DNA of 11,765 nt from Pseudomonadota bacterium (GTDB lineage: Bacteria > Pseudomonadota > Gammaproteobacteria > Steroidobacterales > Woeseiaceae). Both the position numbers and the translations under genes were made by a program. Positions 1-7,321 of the stretch are shown here, one piece after another. Position 1 is the first letter of the stretch; each line of letters begins with the position of its first letter. The stretch spans positions 1-11,765 of the forward strand of contig JADFGH010000022.1 of the NCBI GenBank assembly GCA_022567775.1, written 5' to 3'. The notes beneath the pieces were generated by a model. The model did not search any database and was not told the origin of the DNA. It worked only from the letters and a program-made list of their open reading frames with translations.

Positions 1-384
1 ATTTCCGGCGAGGCTCTCAATGGTTTGGCTGTAGGCCGCAAATATCTCAGGCTGCGGATCATGCCGGTGCGTGAGCTTGAGAATCAGCTCGTTGACGTAG
101 TAGCCGGACAACAACGCATCACCCGTCAACGTTATAGGCGCGCCGTCCATTTCGGCCCCGGTGAGGGTTCCAAGATCCGAACGAATAACCCATGAGAGCT
201 GCAAAGGCAGGAACGGGCGCAAGATGCCGCGCAATCTTGATTTGGCGCCGCGACTGCCTTTTGCGACGACAGCCAGGCGACCGTGATCGCGGCTCAGGAT
301 ATCGAGAATCTGGCTGGAGTCACGAAACGGCCGGTGATGGAGCAGCCAGGCCGGCTCATTCTGCATGCGACGTGATGCAATCAT
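1..384 (-). CDS. recO: DNA repair protein RecO, N-terminal 128 residues (3' end beyond the window)
   Basis: RecO is the recombination mediator that works with RecR to load RecA onto SSB-coated single strands in the RecFOR gap-repair pathway. The fragment begins MIASRRMQNEPAWLLHHR and continues with the RecO N-terminal OB-fold pattern. Seen are a Rx(S/E)SxIL-like segment (FRDSSQILDIL), then GRLAVVAKGSRG, then RPFLPLQLSW, then LSGYYVNELILKL, which is typical of the domain junction. The ATG overlaps the era stop codon as ATGA, so translation is probably coupled to era. An in-frame ATG six codons later (364-366) is an alternative start. The gene runs off the left edge, so about half of the usual ~240 residues is missing. 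Family assignment is firm; the exact start is less so. Confidence 0.93.
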   Translation of the reverse strand, partial: MIASRRMQNEPAWLLHHRPFRDSSQILDILSRDHGRLAVVAKGSRGAKSRLRGILRPFLPLQLSWVIRSDLGTLTGAEMDGAPITLTGDALLSGYYVNELILKLTHRHDPQPEIFAAYSQTIESLAGN

Positions 385-1280
385 GGGGATTCATAGCCAA
401 GCCGCAACAGTTCACGCTCGTTGTCTGCCCAGTTTTCTTTTACTTTGACCCAGAGCTCCAGGTGCACTGGCACCCCTTCCTGCGCTTTCCATTCGACGCG
501 GGCACAACGGCCGACTCTTTTCAGGACGCTGCCATTCTTGCCGACGACTATGCCTTTCTGGCTGTCTCGTTCAACCCAGATAATTGCGTGGATTTCGATA
601 CCGGATTCGTCCTCGACATAGCGCTCAATCTGCACCGTCAAACCATACGGGACTTCCTGTTGAAGATTAAGTGTCAGTTTTTCCCGAATAATTTCCGCAA
701 TCCGAAATGACTTGCTGCGATCGGTAAGCATGTCTTCCGGAAACAGCGGTTCGGACTCGGGCAGGAACCCCGGAATGATCTTCATTAACTGCTCGAGGTT
801 ATCTTTCCGTTTCGCGGAGATCGGCATTACCTCCGCGAAATCGTAGCGCTCCGACATCCCGGCCAACTCCGGCAACAGCTTTTCCTTTGGATGAACCTTG
901 TCGGTTTTATTTAACAGTGCAATGACCGGCACCGTCGTTAATTTCAGCCGAAGCAGCACATCCTGATCCTCGACGGTCCAGTGATTGGCGACCGTCATGA
1001 ACAACACGACATCGGCATCGATGAGCGCACTGGCGGCAGTGCGATTCATCATTCGGTTCATCGCTTTGCCGGCTTTGCGATGCAAACCGGGGGTGTCAAC
1101 GAAAATGATCTGGCAGTCCTGCCTCGACTCGACCGCGAGGATTCGGTGACGGGTGGTTTGCGGCTTGGGCGTCACGATACTGATCTTCCGGCCGAAAATG
1201 GCATTGATCAGCGTCGATTTGCCGACATTCGGACGGCCGACCACGGCAACGAATCCACAGCGAAAGGGGTGCTCACTCAT
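381..1280 (-). CDS. era: GTPase Era, 16S rRNA maturation and 30S assembly factor
   Basis: Era is an essential Ras-like GTPase that binds the 3' end of 16S rRNA through a KH domain and checks 30S subunit assembly. At 299 residues it has normal length. The GTPase motifs are in order: G1 GRPNVGKS (15-22), switch I threonines in PQTTRHR (about 40-46), G3 DTPG (62-65), G4 NKTD (124-127) and G5 SAK (155-157). The C-terminal KH domain contains IVVGKNGSVLKRVG (about 244-257). The ATG at 1278-1280 is the only plausible start, because an in-frame stop lies four codons upstream. No good Shine-Dalgarno sequence precedes it, but a short open frame ends on it in ATGAGTGA. Era is normally adjacent to rnc, here separated by an unusual 237-bp spacer. 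Confidence 0.97.
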   Translation of the reverse strand: MSEHPFRCGFVAVVGRPNVGKSTLINAIFGRKISIVTPKPQTTRHRILAVESRQDCQIIFVDTPGLHRKAGKAMNRMMNRTAASALIDADVVLFMTVANHWTVEDQDVLLRLKLTTVPVIALLNKTDKVHPKEKLLPELAGMSERYDFAEVMPISAKRKDNLEQLMKIIPGFLPESEPLFPEDMLTDRSKSFRIAEIIREKLTLNLQQEVPYGLTVQIERYVEDESGIEIHAIIWVERDSQKGIVVGKNGSVLKRVGRCARVEWKAQEGVPVHLELWVKVKENWADNERELLRLGYESP

Positions 1281-1517
1281 GGCTGTCGATCATCTTCAGC
1301 CCGAATGTCTCACGAGTGGCCGGGAAGGTCGGTTCCCGTGTCGCGTGCAGCGCGTTCGATCGTGCGAGATTCATGGCAGGGCTACGGGTCGAGCAGGATC
1401 GGGCGTGATGGGCCGACACGGGAAGCGACAACCCGGCAGGCGCAAGCAGTAACGCTTCGACCAATACCGATTGTTTCTGATTCACTTGATACATGTCTCG
1501 TTTTTCTATCGGAGCCG
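1281..1517 (-). other. Long rnc-era spacer with inverted repeats and a possible small open frame
   Basis: This 237-bp gap lies between the rnc stop and era start, where many relatives have an overlap or a few bases. It carries an 11-bp perfect inverted repeat, ttcccgtgtcg at 1333-1343 and cgacacgggaa at 1414-1424, extendable past one mismatch by four more pairs (1328-1331 with 1426-1429). The 1333-1338 arm can instead pair with cgggaa at 1321-1326. An open frame of 73 codons (1494 to 1273, ATG start) spans the spacer and stops inside the era start. It has a hydrophobic stretch near its N-terminus, no family I recognise and only a poorly placed GAG as ribosome site, so I do not call it as a gene. 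Confidence 0.4.
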
Positions 1518-2198
1518 TTACTCGTGACCTATTCGGGCCAACATCGCAGTAGCAGCTTCCTGTTCTGCATCCCTGCGCGTGGATCCCTTGCCCGTTGTCA
1601 CGGCATCGAGTTCCGGGATCGTACAGCTGACTTCGAAGGACTGCTTGTGTGCTTTGCCGCTTATGTTCTTCATTGCGTAATCCGGCAATGCCATCTTCCT
1701 GCCCTGCAAGTATTCCTGAAGCCGCGACTTCGGATCACGAAGATCGGCCGTCTCGGAAAGCTCGTGTAATCTCTCGCCATAAGCCGTTTTAATTATTTCC
1801 CGGGCGCCCGCAAAGCCGGCATCGATGTAGACTGCGCCAAAAATCGCCTCGAGGGCGTCCGCCAAAATGGAGGATCGGCGGTGTCCACCCGATTTTTTTT
1901 CACCGGTGCCCAGGATCAGGTGTTCGCCTATGCCGAGATCCGCAGCAACTTCGGCAAGCGTGGTATCTTTGACGAGAGTTGATCGCAGGCGGCTCAGCTG
2001 TCCTTCACTGGCATTTTGAGTTTCTTCAAACACCAGTTCGGATACGACGAGTTGCAGAACCGCGTCGCCGAGAAATTCCAGCCTTTCGTTATTCGGTTGA
2101 CCGGGCGCACTACGATGCGTCAGCGCCTGCCGCAGCAGCTGCTCGTTTTCGAATGCATACGCCAGTGTCTGCTTCAGCCAGGCGGCGGCTTTATCCAA
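1518..2198 (-). CDS. rnc: Ribonuclease III
   Basis: RNase III is the dsRNA endonuclease that frees 16S and 23S precursors from the primary rRNA transcript and processes several mRNAs. I chose the TTG at 2196-2198. It has AAGAG nine bases upstream and yields 226 residues, the same as the E. coli enzyme, and the metal ligands then fall on the familiar numbers: E38, E41 and D45 in NERLEFLGD, and D114 and E117 in ILADALEAIFG. No ATG exists between the upstream DUF4845 stop and the conserved core. An open frame reaching 2396 would overlap that gene and adds non-conserved sequence. The C-terminal dsRNA-binding domain begins near DPKSRLQEYLQG (155-166) and ends with the GSTRRDAEQEAATAML helix (205-220). 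Confidence 0.96.
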   Translation of the reverse strand: MDKAAAWLKQTLAYAFENEQLLRQALTHRSAPGQPNNERLEFLGDAVLQLVVSELVFEETQNASEGQLSRLRSTLVKDTTLAEVAADLGIGEHLILGTGEKKSGGHRRSSILADALEAIFGAVYIDAGFAGAREIIKTAYGERLHELSETADLRDPKSRLQEYLQGRKMALPDYAMKNISGKAHKQSFEVSCTIPELDAVTTGKGSTRRDAEQEAATAMLARIGHE

Positions 2199-2295
2199 GG
2201 TATTTCGCTCTTGCCACAGGTGTCCCTGCAGCTCATCCTGATTGTTCTGTGTACGATCGGGCTTTCTGTGTCCGATTGCAACCGGACGCCGAAAC

Positions 2296-2754
2296 CTAGC
2301 GCCGGACCAGAACTTCCTTATCGAATTTGACCGTAAAATAGACGTTGCCGATGAACGGCGTGCTGTGATCGTAGACTGCCCGGACCAGGAAACCACCGCT
2401 GTCGCCCGTCACTTTTATGTCCCGGTAGGAAATGGCGCTGACGCTTTCCACATCGAATCGGCGGGAGATTGAGGTGCGAATCGCGGCGCGTGTCGGATTC
2501 TTGCTGTCAAACTCCTCGAATACGCCGTTGAGCACACCGGTGACTTTCATGTAATTCAAATAGACCGGTGTCAGTCGAATCGCCGCAAATGCGAACAGTC
2601 CGACAAAAATAACCAGAATGATGAATCCGACTGCGGTCATGCCCGCCTCACGCGGTACCGATCTGCCAGCGAACAAGTCGCCCCGCCGAATTCGCGCTGC
2701 TCTGCGGGTTCCAGCCAAGCGGCGACCACTCTTATGTTTTGTTCCTGTATTCAT
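2296..2754 (-). CDS. DUF4845 family single-pass membrane protein
   Basis: This matches the small DUF4845 protein habitually found between lepB and rnc in gamma- and betaproteobacteria; its function is not established. One membrane segment is seen (MTAVGFIILVIFVGLF, from residue 39), followed by a soluble domain of about 95 residues with the family pattern IRLTPVYLNYMKVTGVL. The basic N-terminus leading into a G-M-T then hydrophobic stretch resembles a type IV prepilin leader, although the glutamate usual at position +5 is absent. Two starts are possible. The ATG at 2754 (AGG seven bases upstream) gives 152 residues with a long Arg-rich head. The ATG at 2640 (GAGG five bases upstream) gives 114 residues, nearer to a compact family member. 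I report the longer form, with the start uncertain. Confidence 0.8.
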   Translation of the reverse strand: MNTGTKHKSGRRLAGTRRAARIRRGDLFAGRSVPREAGMTAVGFIILVIFVGLFAFAAIRLTPVYLNYMKVTGVLNGVFEEFDSKNPTRAAIRTSISRRFDVESVSAISYRDIKVTGDSGGFLVRAVYDHSTPFIGNVYFTVKFDKEVLVRR

Positions 2755-2842
2755 CGACTTACCTGCTTTGCTTGCAAATTTGCAGTTGTTTCATCCCGAA
2801 TCTTGCGCAATTTTAACGGCCCAATCGGTGACTTGCACCTCA

Positions 2843-3610
2843 TTATTGTATCTTTGTGCCGATCCGGCTCCACTGCGGCCACTCGAGCCCGTCCATGTGC
2901 ATCCAGATACGCACCGCCTCGCCAACCAGGTGGGTTTCGGGTATTTCACCGATGTAGCGGCTGTCCTGACTGTTGTCCCGGTTGTCACCCATCATGAAGT
3001 AGTGGCCTTCGGTCACGGTGTAGGCGCGTTCGGTTGCCCTGCTGCCGGGTCTCGATATGCGGATTTCGTGCTCACGTCCGTCGAGCACCTCGATGAATAT
3101 CAGGCCGGATTCCTGCAGCCGTGTATCCGGATGTTTTGTGAGCGGCATTTGCTGGCCGTTTATGAACAGCTGGTGATCCCGGTAGGTAACAGTGTCACCC
3201 GGTAACCCGACGACCCGCTTGATGTAATTGATGCTCGGATCGGATGGCAGACGAAACACTACGACATCGCCGCGCTCTGGTGAGCCGGTTGCGAAAAACT
3301 TTTTGTCGATTACCGGCCAGCGCAAACCGTAGGAATACTTCTTGACGAAAATATAATCGCCTTGCAGCAGCGTCGGCATCATGGAACCCGAAGGGATCCG
3401 GAACGGTTCGAAAATGAACGATCGAATAATGAGAACGAATAGGAGTACCGGGAAGAAAGACCGCGAATATTCAATCAAGATATTGATCGCACGATTACCG
3501 CTGCCGCCCGATGCTTCGATCTTCTTTTGGTAGTAGAAACGGTTAAACGCTACTACAACGCCTGACACGGCGGTCAGGACGGAAAGTATCAATGCCAGGT
3601 TAATGCTCAA
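2843..3610 (-). CDS. lepB: Signal peptidase I
   Basis: LepB removes signal peptides from secreted and membrane proteins at the periplasmic face of the inner membrane, using a Ser/Lys dyad. The protein is 255 residues. There are two N-terminal membrane segments (about 3-23 and 52-67), separated by a basic cytoplasmic loop. Then come the catalytic Ser76 in PSGSMMPTL, Lys131 in YIKRVVGLPGD and the late box GDNRDNSQDSRYIG. The start must be the TTG at 3608-3610: a stop lies two codons upstream in frame, and no ATG precedes the first membrane helix. It begins ten bases after the lepA stop, so the two genes are almost certainly cotranscribed and possibly translationally coupled. Confidence 0.96.
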   Translation of the reverse strand: MSINLALILSVLTAVSGVVVAFNRFYYQKKIEASGGSGNRAINILIEYSRSFFPVLLFVLIIRSFIFEPFRIPSGSMMPTLLQGDYIFVKKYSYGLRWPVIDKKFFATGSPERGDVVVFRLPSDPSINYIKRVVGLPGDTVTYRDHQLFINGQQMPLTKHPDTRLQESGLIFIEVLDGREHEIRISRPGSRATERAYTVTEGHYFMMGDNRDNSQDSRYIGEIPETHLVGEAVRIWMHMDGLEWPQWSRIGTKIQ

Positions 3611-3620
3611 TGCTTAAATC

Positions 3621-5423
3621 TCACTTATCGACGCGCAGGACAGCGAGAAATGCTTCCTGCGGAATTTGTACGGAGCCGATCTGTTTCATGCGCCGCTTAC
3701 CGGCCTTCTGTTTTTCCAGCAATTTTCGCTTGCGCGAAATGTCGCCACCATAACATTTGGCGGTGACATTTTTCCGTAACGCTTTCACCGTACTACGTGA
3801 AATGACCTGACTTCCGATTGCCGCCTGAATGGCGACATCAAACATTTGACGGGGAATCAGTTTACGCATCTTTTCCACCAATTCTCGCCCCCTGGCCTTG
3901 GCGTTGTCACGATGCACAATAATCGACAATGCGTCTACACACTCCTTATTTATCAGTGTGTCGAGGCGCACCAGCGGTGCCGCCTGAAATCGCTCGAAAT
4001 GATATTCAAAAGAAGCATAGCCGCGACTGATCGATTTCAAACGATCAAAAAAATCGAGTACTACTTCCGCGAGTGGCAGTTCATATTCGATTGACATCTG
4101 CCCACCGAGATAGCGCAACTGTTTTTGCACACCTCGCTTCTCTATGCACAGTTTCATCACAGCACCTACATATGCTTCGGGCACCAGGATATTTGCGGTA
4201 ATAATCGGTTCGCGGAGTTCGACGATCTCGGTGGCCGGTGGAAGGTTGGCAGGATTATCGACATAGTCGACTTTATCGCCGGCGAGCAGGACCTCAAACA
4301 CTACAGTTGGCGCGGTGGTTATCAGGTCCAGTCCGTATTCACGCTCCAGCCGTTCCTGCACGATCTCCATGTGCAACATGCCGAGGAAACCGCAGCGAAA
4401 GCCGAAGCCGAGTGCTGCTGAAGTCTCCGGCTCAAAATGCAGTGCGGCATCATTCAGGCGCAATTTCTGCAGTGCGTCTCTGAAAGCCTCGTAGTCCTCG
4501 GACTGGATCGGAAACAAGCCGGCGAATACGCGTGGCTGTATTTGCTTGAAACCTGGCAGCGGCTGATCGCAGGGATTCTTTGTAAGGGTCAGGGTATCGC
4601 CAACAGGTGCACCGTAGATATCCTTGATGCCTGCAATAACAAATCCAACCTCGCCTGTTGTCAATGCGGGCCGGTCCTTCATCTTCGGCGTAAAGCTGCC
4701 GACCCGGTCCGCCACATATGATCGCTCGGTCGACATCACTGTGATCTTGCTGCCCTTCGGTAATTTGCCGTTGACCACCCGAACCAGCGACACTACACCG
4801 ACATAGTTATCGAACCAGGAATCGATGATCAGCGCCTGTAGCGGACCATCGGGATCGCCAGTGGGCGCCGGAATCGTTTTGACCAGGTGTTCCAGCAACT
4901 CCGGGATGCCCTCACCCGTCTTTGCGCTGACCTGCACGGCGTCCGATGCGTCGATGCCGATGATTTCCTCGATCTCCTTTACCACTTTGTCGGGGTCCGC
5001 CACGGGCAAATCGATCTTGTTGAGCACCGGCAAAACCTCGAGGCCCATATCGATTGCCATAAAACAGTTGGCGACGCTCTGTGCCTCGACACCTTGTGCC
5101 GCATCGACCACCAGCAATGCGCCCTCGCAGGCGGCGAGGGAACGCGATACTTCGTAAGAGAAGTCGACATGCCCCGGTGTATCGATGAAATTGAGCTGGT
5201 ATTCGATACCATCTGGCGCACTGTAATTCAGCGACACGCTCTGAGCCTTGATGGTTATGCCGCGTTCCCGCTCGATGTCCATCGAATCCAGCACCTGCTC
5301 GGTCATCTCCCTCTCCTGCAGGCCACCGCAGAGCTGGATGAAACGATCGGCCAGGGTCGACTTGCCGTGATCGATGTGCGCAATGATCGAGAAGTTTCGG
5401 ATATTGTCCATTGAGGGGCTCAT
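3621..5423 (-). CDS. lepA: Elongation factor 4 (ribosome back-translocase GTPase)
   Basis: LepA/EF4 is a highly conserved translational GTPase implicated in back-translocation, in rescue of stalled ribosomes and in 30S biogenesis. From the ATG at 5423 it has 600 residues (E. coli 599). The G domain shows AHIDHGKST (15-23), [29 protein letters not shown] and SAKTG. The EF4-specific C-terminal domain ends with [33 protein letters not shown] and [19 protein letters not shown] second ATG four codons later (5411) starts [10 protein letters not shown] and aligns equally well with the E. coli start. Neither has a clear ribosome-binding site. The frame stays open to 5582, but that extension lies inside the upstream gene and is not conserved. 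Confidence 0.97.
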   Translation of the reverse strand: MSPSMDNIRNFSIIAHIDHGKSTLADRFIQLCGGLQEREMTEQVLDSMDIERERGITIKAQSVSLNYSAPDGIEYQLNFIDTPGHVDFSYEVSRSLAACEGALLVVDAAQGVEAQSVANCFMAIDMGLEVLPVLNKIDLPVADPDKVVKEIEEIIGIDASDAVQVSAKTGEGIPELLEHLVKTIPAPTGDPDGPLQALIIDSWFDNYVGVVSLVRVVNGKLPKGSKITVMSTERSYVADRVGSFTPKMKDRPALTTGEVGFVIAGIKDIYGAPVGDTLTLTKNPCDQPLPGFKQIQPRVFAGLFPIQSEDYEAFRDALQKLRLNDAALHFEPETSAALGFGFRCGFLGMLHMEIVQERLEREYGLDLITTAPTVVFEVLLAGDKVDYVDNPANLPPATEIVELREPIITANILVPEAYVGAVMKLCIEKRGVQKQLRYLGGQMSIEYELPLAEVVLDFFDRLKSISRGYASFEYHFERFQAAPLVRLDTLINKECVDALSIIVHRDNAKARGRELVEKMRKLIPRQMFDVAIQAAIGSQVISRSTVKALRKNVTAKCYGGDISRKRKLLEKQKAGKRRMKQIGSVQIPQEAFLAVLRVDK

Positions 5424-5446
5424 AGGCGCGGCGAAGTATACAGAAC

Positions 5447-5731
5447 CTATCTCATAATGCCCCGTGAGCCCGGGAGATCGTTCAGAATGGTGCGAATCGC
5501 TGCGGCGTCCAGATGGTACTGACAGACAGTCTGACCAGCGTATTCCACGACGGGTATGCGGACGCCGTACTTCACCGCCCATTCAGGGCGCGTGTCGATG
5601 TTCAGTAGTTCGAGATCGAGGCGACCGCGAATCAGGGGCAGGAGATCGTCAATGAGCAGTTCGCACAGGTGACAGCCTGGTCTTGTGTAAACGCGAATCC
5701 TGCCAGGGTCATGCGGTTCAGGGAGTATCAA
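5447..5731 (-). CDS. Glutaredoxin-like protein (DUF836 family)
   Basis: This is a small cytosolic thioredoxin-fold protein of the DUF836 glutaredoxin-like family. A first beta strand ([10 protein letters not shown]) leads into the redox motif CHLC (Cys20 and Cys23 from this start), with the cis-proline context [12 protein letters not shown] farther on. Members are annotated as thioredoxin family proteins and no substrate is established. There is no in-frame ATG. The TTG at 5731 has AGGG seven bases upstream and overlaps the rseC stop by 14 bases, which suits coupled translation. Another TTG at 5746 would add five residues but lacks a ribosome site. It lies 23 bp upstream of lepA, a position occupied by mucD in Pseudomonas. 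Confidence 0.85.
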   Translation of the reverse strand: MILPEPHDPGRIRVYTRPGCHLCELLIDDLLPLIRGRLDLELLNIDTRPEWAVKYGVRIPVVEYAGQTVCQYHLDAAAIRTILNDLPGSRGIMR

Positions 5732-6164
5732 CGGCCGACCCTGCAATTTTCGGGACGAATTGCTTCAGGCAATCGCGCCGGTTCAGTTGCCAACGGCCGG
5801 CAAGCAGCCCTGCCGTCAGGCCGGCTATGGCATACGCAACGGCCTCCGGGTCGGACAGCGGTCTGCTGATCAACCAGCCGGCAACCAGCATCAGGACAAT
5901 GCCTGCCAGGGGTAATCCATAGACGAGCAATGAGGCGCGCAACAGGTGCGATGGCTCGAGTGTCAGCCTGACCTCATCGCCCTCGCTTAGCCTTAAGTGC
6001 GGAGATAAAGATATTTCCAACATGGCCGGGCGTGTCGAGCCGCTCAGGAGTCCTGCGCCACAGCCCTTCCCGGCTGCGCACCTCGGACAGGCCGCGGTCC
6101 GTTCGACCGCAACCGTGGCTCTGCCCTGCCTGATCGAGATAATTTTTCCAACTGGAGAGTTCAT
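5718..6164 (-). CDS. rseC: SoxR-reducing system / sigma-E regulatory protein RseC
   Basis: This is an RseC/MucC family inner-membrane protein. In E. coli RseC has a mild effect on sigma-E activity and takes part in the Rsx-dependent reduction of SoxR. It is 148 residues long. The N-terminal soluble part carries a cysteine cluster, C26-x2-C29-x5-C35 (CPRCAAGKGC), the family hallmark and probably redox-active or metal-binding. Two membrane segments follow, at about 74-97 and 107-124. The C-terminus is basic, then ends SAVDTP, the same six residues that end RseA in this window. The ATG at 6164 lacks a strong ribosome site. It follows rseB after a 169-bp gap containing REP sequences. Confidence 0.92.
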   Translation of the reverse strand: MNSPVGKIISIRQGRATVAVERTAACPRCAAGKGCGAGLLSGSTRPAMLEISLSPHLRLSEGDEVRLTLEPSHLLRASLLVYGLPLAGIVLMLVAGWLISRPLSDPEAVAYAIAGLTAGLLAGRWQLNRRDCLKQFVPKIAGSAVDTP

Positions 6165-6210
6165 ACCGGCGTAATTTTACGGGATATTGAATTTGAGTGT
6201 GAATCTACCT

Positions 6211-6282
6211 GTTGGAGCGGCTTCAGCCGCGAATGGCCTAACGCCGGTTCGCGGATAAATCCGCTCCTACGGCCGCTCCCAC
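6211..6282. repeat. REP-type palindromic element pair (BIME-like) between rseB and rseC
   Basis: There are two 22-bp units in opposite orientation, 6211-6232 (plus) and 6249-6270 (minus). They match at 18 of 22 positions after reverse-complementing one of them. Each has the usual REP plan: a GTNGGAGCGG head and an internal hairpin, GCGGC-TTCA-GCCGC in one and GCGGAT-TT-ATCCGC in the other. A third, truncated head (GTGGGAGCGG on the minus strand, 6273-6282) abuts the second unit. REP elements are usually scattered in intergenic DNA by RAYT transposases. Inside an mRNA, such inverted pairs can protect upstream messages or pause polymerase. No RAYT gene is in the window. Confidence 0.8.
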
Positions 6283-6333
6283 GGCCGTTCTTTTCGGCGT
6301 TCTTCGTGGCTTCTGGATCAGGGTCAGGCGTAT

Positions 6334-7308
6334 CTAGTTCTGCTGCATTGAGGTAGCAATGCGTCGCACGGTCGCAGCCGGAACCTGGCCGACAGCGGTG
6401 ATCTGGAAATCACCCTGTTGAATGCTGTAGGTGTTCGACGCGCCAACATTGGATTTCTCGGCGAATTGCGCCTCATTCTTTTCGGCAATGAAGACCGAGA
6501 CTGTCGCCATGCCATCGCTATACACAACATGTGTTACCGGCGCATCGGCGCCCGGCAGCTGTTCGGTCTTGCTCGATGTGGCCCGGAATCCGGATGGCAG
6601 GTCGCTACTTCCCCAGTTCGTATCCACGTCCACTGCGTCGTAGCCCGCAGGCTCCCTGAACCAGCTGAAGTTATCCAGACTCATGGAAGGGGCGAGTGCA
6701 TCTTTGCTGATGTTGCTGCCGATCCTGATGTCAGCAAACTTGATTTGCCCGATCAACTCACCATCGATACTCACTATCTCGGTTTTCAGCGGAAAAGATG
6801 TTACCTCGTCGAGCCAGATGCGGTGACCATAGCGAAATTCATCGTGTGGCCGAATTGCCAGCATTATGGCTTGTCGGCCGGCGACCCTGTCTTCGCGGAC
6901 AATCAAAACGTCGTAATCGGCGCCGTAGCGAATCTCGCTGCTCGGCAACGCCGAAAAAAGCGTGCTCTGGTTGTTCCAGTCTTCGATCAGCACCGTTTGT
7001 TTGTCCGGCAAAATGCAATGCACTTCATTGCCGATTCGAATAATTTCGAGCCCGGACCCTTCCTGAGAAACCAGTTTTTCGTGGATTACGCCGTCTATTA
7101 TTTTGTGCACAATCCTGAGTGCTTCAGATTCGCCGTTTTCTGTCCGAATGACCGTGCCTTCATAGTCGATAACGTTGACCACGTAATTCATTCGATCGAG
7201 CAACTCGTCCGGACTCGACTGCGCCCAGGCGGTCACCGAACAAGCCGTCAACACCATAGCCATAGTAAGGGTTGCAAGGTACCTGAAGCTTTGGATGTTA
7301 CGAATCAT
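6334..7308 (-). CDS. rseB: Sigma-E factor regulatory protein RseB (MucB)
   Basis: RseB binds the periplasmic domain of RseA and shields it from DegS cleavage until lipopolysaccharide or mislocalised lipoproteins displace it. From the ATG at 7308 it has 324 residues, typical of MucB/RseB. The N-terminal LolA/LolB-like domain runs from SSPDELLDRMNYVVNVIDYEGT through the region ending FPLKTEIVSIDGELIGQIKF. The smaller C-terminal domain includes the family run VTHVVYSDGMATVSVFI and ends FQITAVGQVPAATVRRIA. The signal sequence (residues 1-29) contains LTAC at 20-23, a lipobox-like motif, and also AWA before Gln30, an alternative signal peptidase I site. The gene starts 13 bases after the rseA stop. 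An upstream in-frame extension overlaps rseA and is rejected. Confidence 0.93.
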   Translation of the reverse strand: MIRNIQSFRYLATLTMAMVLTACSVTAWAQSSPDELLDRMNYVVNVIDYEGTVIRTENGESEALRIVHKIIDGVIHEKLVSQEGSGLEIIRIGNEVHCILPDKQTVLIEDWNNQSTLFSALPSSEIRYGADYDVLIVREDRVAGRQAIMLAIRPHDEFRYGHRIWLDEVTSFPLKTEIVSIDGELIGQIKFADIRIGSNISKDALAPSMSLDNFSWFREPAGYDAVDVDTNWGSSDLPSGFRATSSKTEQLPGADAPVTHVVYSDGMATVSVFIAEKNEAQFAEKSNVGASNTYSIQQGDFQITAVGQVPAATVRRIATSMQQN

Positions 7309-7321
7309 GAAATTATTCTGG

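Noticed and set aside
981..1769. 262-codon plus-strand frame across the era start, the spacer and the rnc end
   Set aside because: It overlaps two conserved genes on the other strand, and its translation resembles no family.
2199..2396. N-terminal extension of the rnc frame to an upstream ATG
   Set aside because: It overlaps the DUF4845 gene, is basic and unconserved, and the TTG start gives exact family length and residue numbering.
5435..5440. TATACT on the minus strand as a lepA promoter -10 box
   Set aside because: No acceptable -35 box at 16-18 bp was found, so it is not called.
5424..5582. N-terminal extension of the lepA frame
   Set aside because: It lies within the glutaredoxin-like gene; EF4 proteins start just before the [15 protein letters not shown] segment.
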